64,000 nt of DNA, from positions 1 through 64,000 of the forward strand of contig JAKMFW010000030.1 in NCBI GenBank assembly GCA_022425325.1, in the 5' to 3' direction. The stretch's first letter is position 1. Every line of letters begins with the position of its first letter. A model generated the notes under the pieces. That model did no database searches. It was not told where the DNA came from and saw nothing but the letters and a program-made list of their open reading frames with translations. Below, piece after piece: positions 63,040 through 64,000 of the stretch. Source of the DNA: Acidimicrobiales bacterium (GTDB lineage Bacteria > Actinomycetota > Acidimicrobiia > Acidimicrobiales > Aldehydirespiratoraceae). The translations under genes were made by a program, and so were the position numbers.

Positions 63040-63177
63040 GCACGAAGCATACGGCAATCGGGTGATGGACGCAGGAAACATGCATTCAGCTAGACGTCAG
63101 CACACGATCTTTCAGGGATTCGGCCCGCCAAAAAGCATATGTTGCAGAGAGGACATCGATGCCTGGGGAGAAAGCCG
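63040..63177. promoter_or_regulatory. Divergent promoter region between the Lrp-type regulator and alanine dehydrogenase
   Basis: The 138-bp gap holds both promoters. I see A/T-richer stretches suitable for Lrp-type binding but no clear long dyad. GGGGAG eight bases before ATG 63178 is a good ribosome site for ald. Control by the adjacent Lrp-family protein follows the known aldR-ald arrangement and is not shown here. Confidence 0.45.
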
Positions 63178-64000
63178 ATGCATGTTGGCGTGCCGAAGGA
63201 AGTCAAGGTCGCTGAGCGACGGGTCGGGCTGACACCCGCAAGTGTGCGCGAGCTTGTCGCCCACGGCCACGAGGTGACGATCGAGGCCGGCGCCGGCAAC
63301 GGCATTGGTGCCCCCGACGAGGTGTACGTCACCGCAGGCGCCACCGTTGCCGTTGACGCCGAGGCGGTTTGGAGCGAGGCGGACTTGGTCGTGAAGGTCA
63401 AGGAGCCGCAGGAAACCGAACGCGCGAAGCTCCGCGAGGACCAGCTTCTTTTCACGTACCTGCACCTTGCACCAGATGTCCCCCAGACCGAGGAACTACT
63501 CGACAGTGGTGCCACCTGCATCGCCTATGAAACCGTCACAGATACCAACGGTGGCCTGCCGCTTCTTGCCCCGATGAGCAAGGTCGCCGGTCGCATGGCC
63601 GTGCAAGCGGGCGCGCATTGTTTGGAGTCCCCCAACGGCGGTGCCGGCATCCTTCTCGGCGGCGTCCCTGGAGTCGCGTCGGGCCGTACGGTCGTGATCG
63701 GTGGCGGGGTCGTTGGTGAAAACGCCATTGAGATGGCAATCGGCCTTGGCTCACAAGTCACCGTTCTCGACCGCGATCTCGACGTGCTCGACCGGCTTTC
63801 TCGTCGTTTCGGGGCTGAACTCGAGACGGTCTACTCGACCAATGACTCGCTCGAGGCCGAGGTCCTTGCTGCTGACCTCGTGATCGGTGCCGTCCTGGTC
63901 AAGGGCGCCACGGCTCCAAAGCTGGTCACCGAGGAACTGGTAAAGCGGATGAAGCCGGGATCCGTACTGGTCGATGTGGCGATCGATCAAGGCGGTTGCT
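63178..64000 (+). CDS. ald: Alanine dehydrogenase, N-terminal part (runs off the window)
   Basis: The gene begins at ATG 63178 with GGGGAG upstream and continues past the right edge; 274 codons are visible of about 370 expected. The N-terminal [20 protein letters not shown], the substrate-binding VKVKEPQ and YLHLAPD, and [18 protein letters not shown] are alanine dehydrogenase hallmarks; [20 protein letters not shown] begins the NAD domain. It interconverts L-alanine and pyruvate with NAD, in the cytoplasm. The related transhydrogenase subunit PntA differs in its N-terminal domain. The Lrp-type gene is divergent. Confidence 0.93.
   Translation, partial: MHVGVPKEVKVAERRVGLTPASVRELVAHGHEVTIEAGAGNGIGAPDEVYVTAGATVAVDAEAVWSEADLVVKVKEPQETERAKLREDQLLFTYLHLAPDVPQTEELLDSGATCIAYETVTDTNGGLPLLAPMSKVAGRMAVQAGAHCLESPNGGAGILLGGVPGVASGRTVVIGGGVVGENAIEMAIGLGSQVTVLDRDLDVLDRLSRRFGAELETVYSTNDSLEAEVLAADLVIGAVLVKGATAPKLVTEELVKRMKPGSVLVDVAIDQGGC

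Noticed and set aside
1-64000. CRISPR arrays, rRNA, tRNA, insertion sequences or prophage
   Set aside because: I looked on both strands for repeated spacers, cloverleaf-like ends, transposase motifs and phage proteins and found nothing that I can support.

Overview
The window looks like the chromosome of a high-GC actinobacterium. Four LLM-type (probably F420- or flavin-dependent) oxidoreductases, a PPOX-class protein, a CoxL-like molybdoenzyme subunit, an acetylpolyamine amidohydrolase and many GTG/TTG starts with ATGA/GTGA gene overlaps suggest a free-living, metabolically broad lineage. Acidimicrobiia (Ilumatobacter-like) is my best guess, but it is an inference, not a measured placement. 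Genes are very tightly packed. I see no rRNA, tRNA, CRISPR array, transposase or integrase.

Layout. 1-70 is low-complexity homopolymer sequence that looks like a contig-end artefact. 203-10547 is a single-direction carbohydrate cluster: two CUT1-type ABC sugar permeases, a GH2 glycosidase, an ArsR-type HTH regulator with a large C-terminal domain, a CE7 acetyl esterase, galactokinase, aldose 1-epimerase, an MsmK/UgpC-type ATPase and an SDR oxidoreductase. It is visibly less GC-rich than the rest and ends at a 561-bp gene-free junction (10548-11108). 11109-14135 holds a CbiMQO-type cobalt/nickel ECF transporter operon with a divergent Fur-family regulator. 14158-25305 is a mixed catabolic region: aminotransferase + PhyH dioxygenase, PPOX, a membrane protein overlapping an LLM gene, an LLM + enoyl-CoA hydratase pair, an orphan CoxL-type subunit, an uncharacterised protein and a nitroreductase.

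25316-31938 is a LysR regulator divergent from a tight five-gene operon (aldehyde dehydrogenase, LLM oxygenase, AA_synth/DUF1185, alpha/beta hydrolase, TPP enzyme). With the nitroreductase next door it resembles the uracil-degrading Rut system by protein class, but it is not that system. 31939-39257 holds a CadI/ArsI-like VOC protein, an APC permease, a Baeyer-Villiger-type monooxygenase, an AstE/aspartoacylase-like protein overlapping a RimK ligase fused to a TrkA-C/RCK_C-like domain, and another aldehyde dehydrogenase. 39380-46610 is a sulfate-activation and sulfate-ester locus: sulfotransferase, CysD, CysNC, a second CysC and choline sulfatase BetC, with no sulfite-forming reductases visible. 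46633-56024 has a class II aldolase, a Cys-rich ArsR repressor with dienelactone hydrolase, an HsaA-like flavoprotein, an acyl-CoA ligase, a PLP enzyme, an amidohydrolase with an FMN reductase, and a DAO-type oxidase. 56054-64000 has TauE/SafE, HisC/Pat, acetylpolyamine amidohydrolase, LLM, Zn-alcohol dehydrogenase, an EamA exporter, a YbaK protein and a divergent Lrp-Ald pair, with alanine dehydrogenase running off the right edge.

The most promising undescribed units are the Rut-like LLM/DUF1185/hydrolase/TPP operon and the RimK-RCK_C fusion paired with an AstE-like deacylase. Next are the sulfation locus with its altered fused APS-kinase domain and the less GC-rich sugar cluster.
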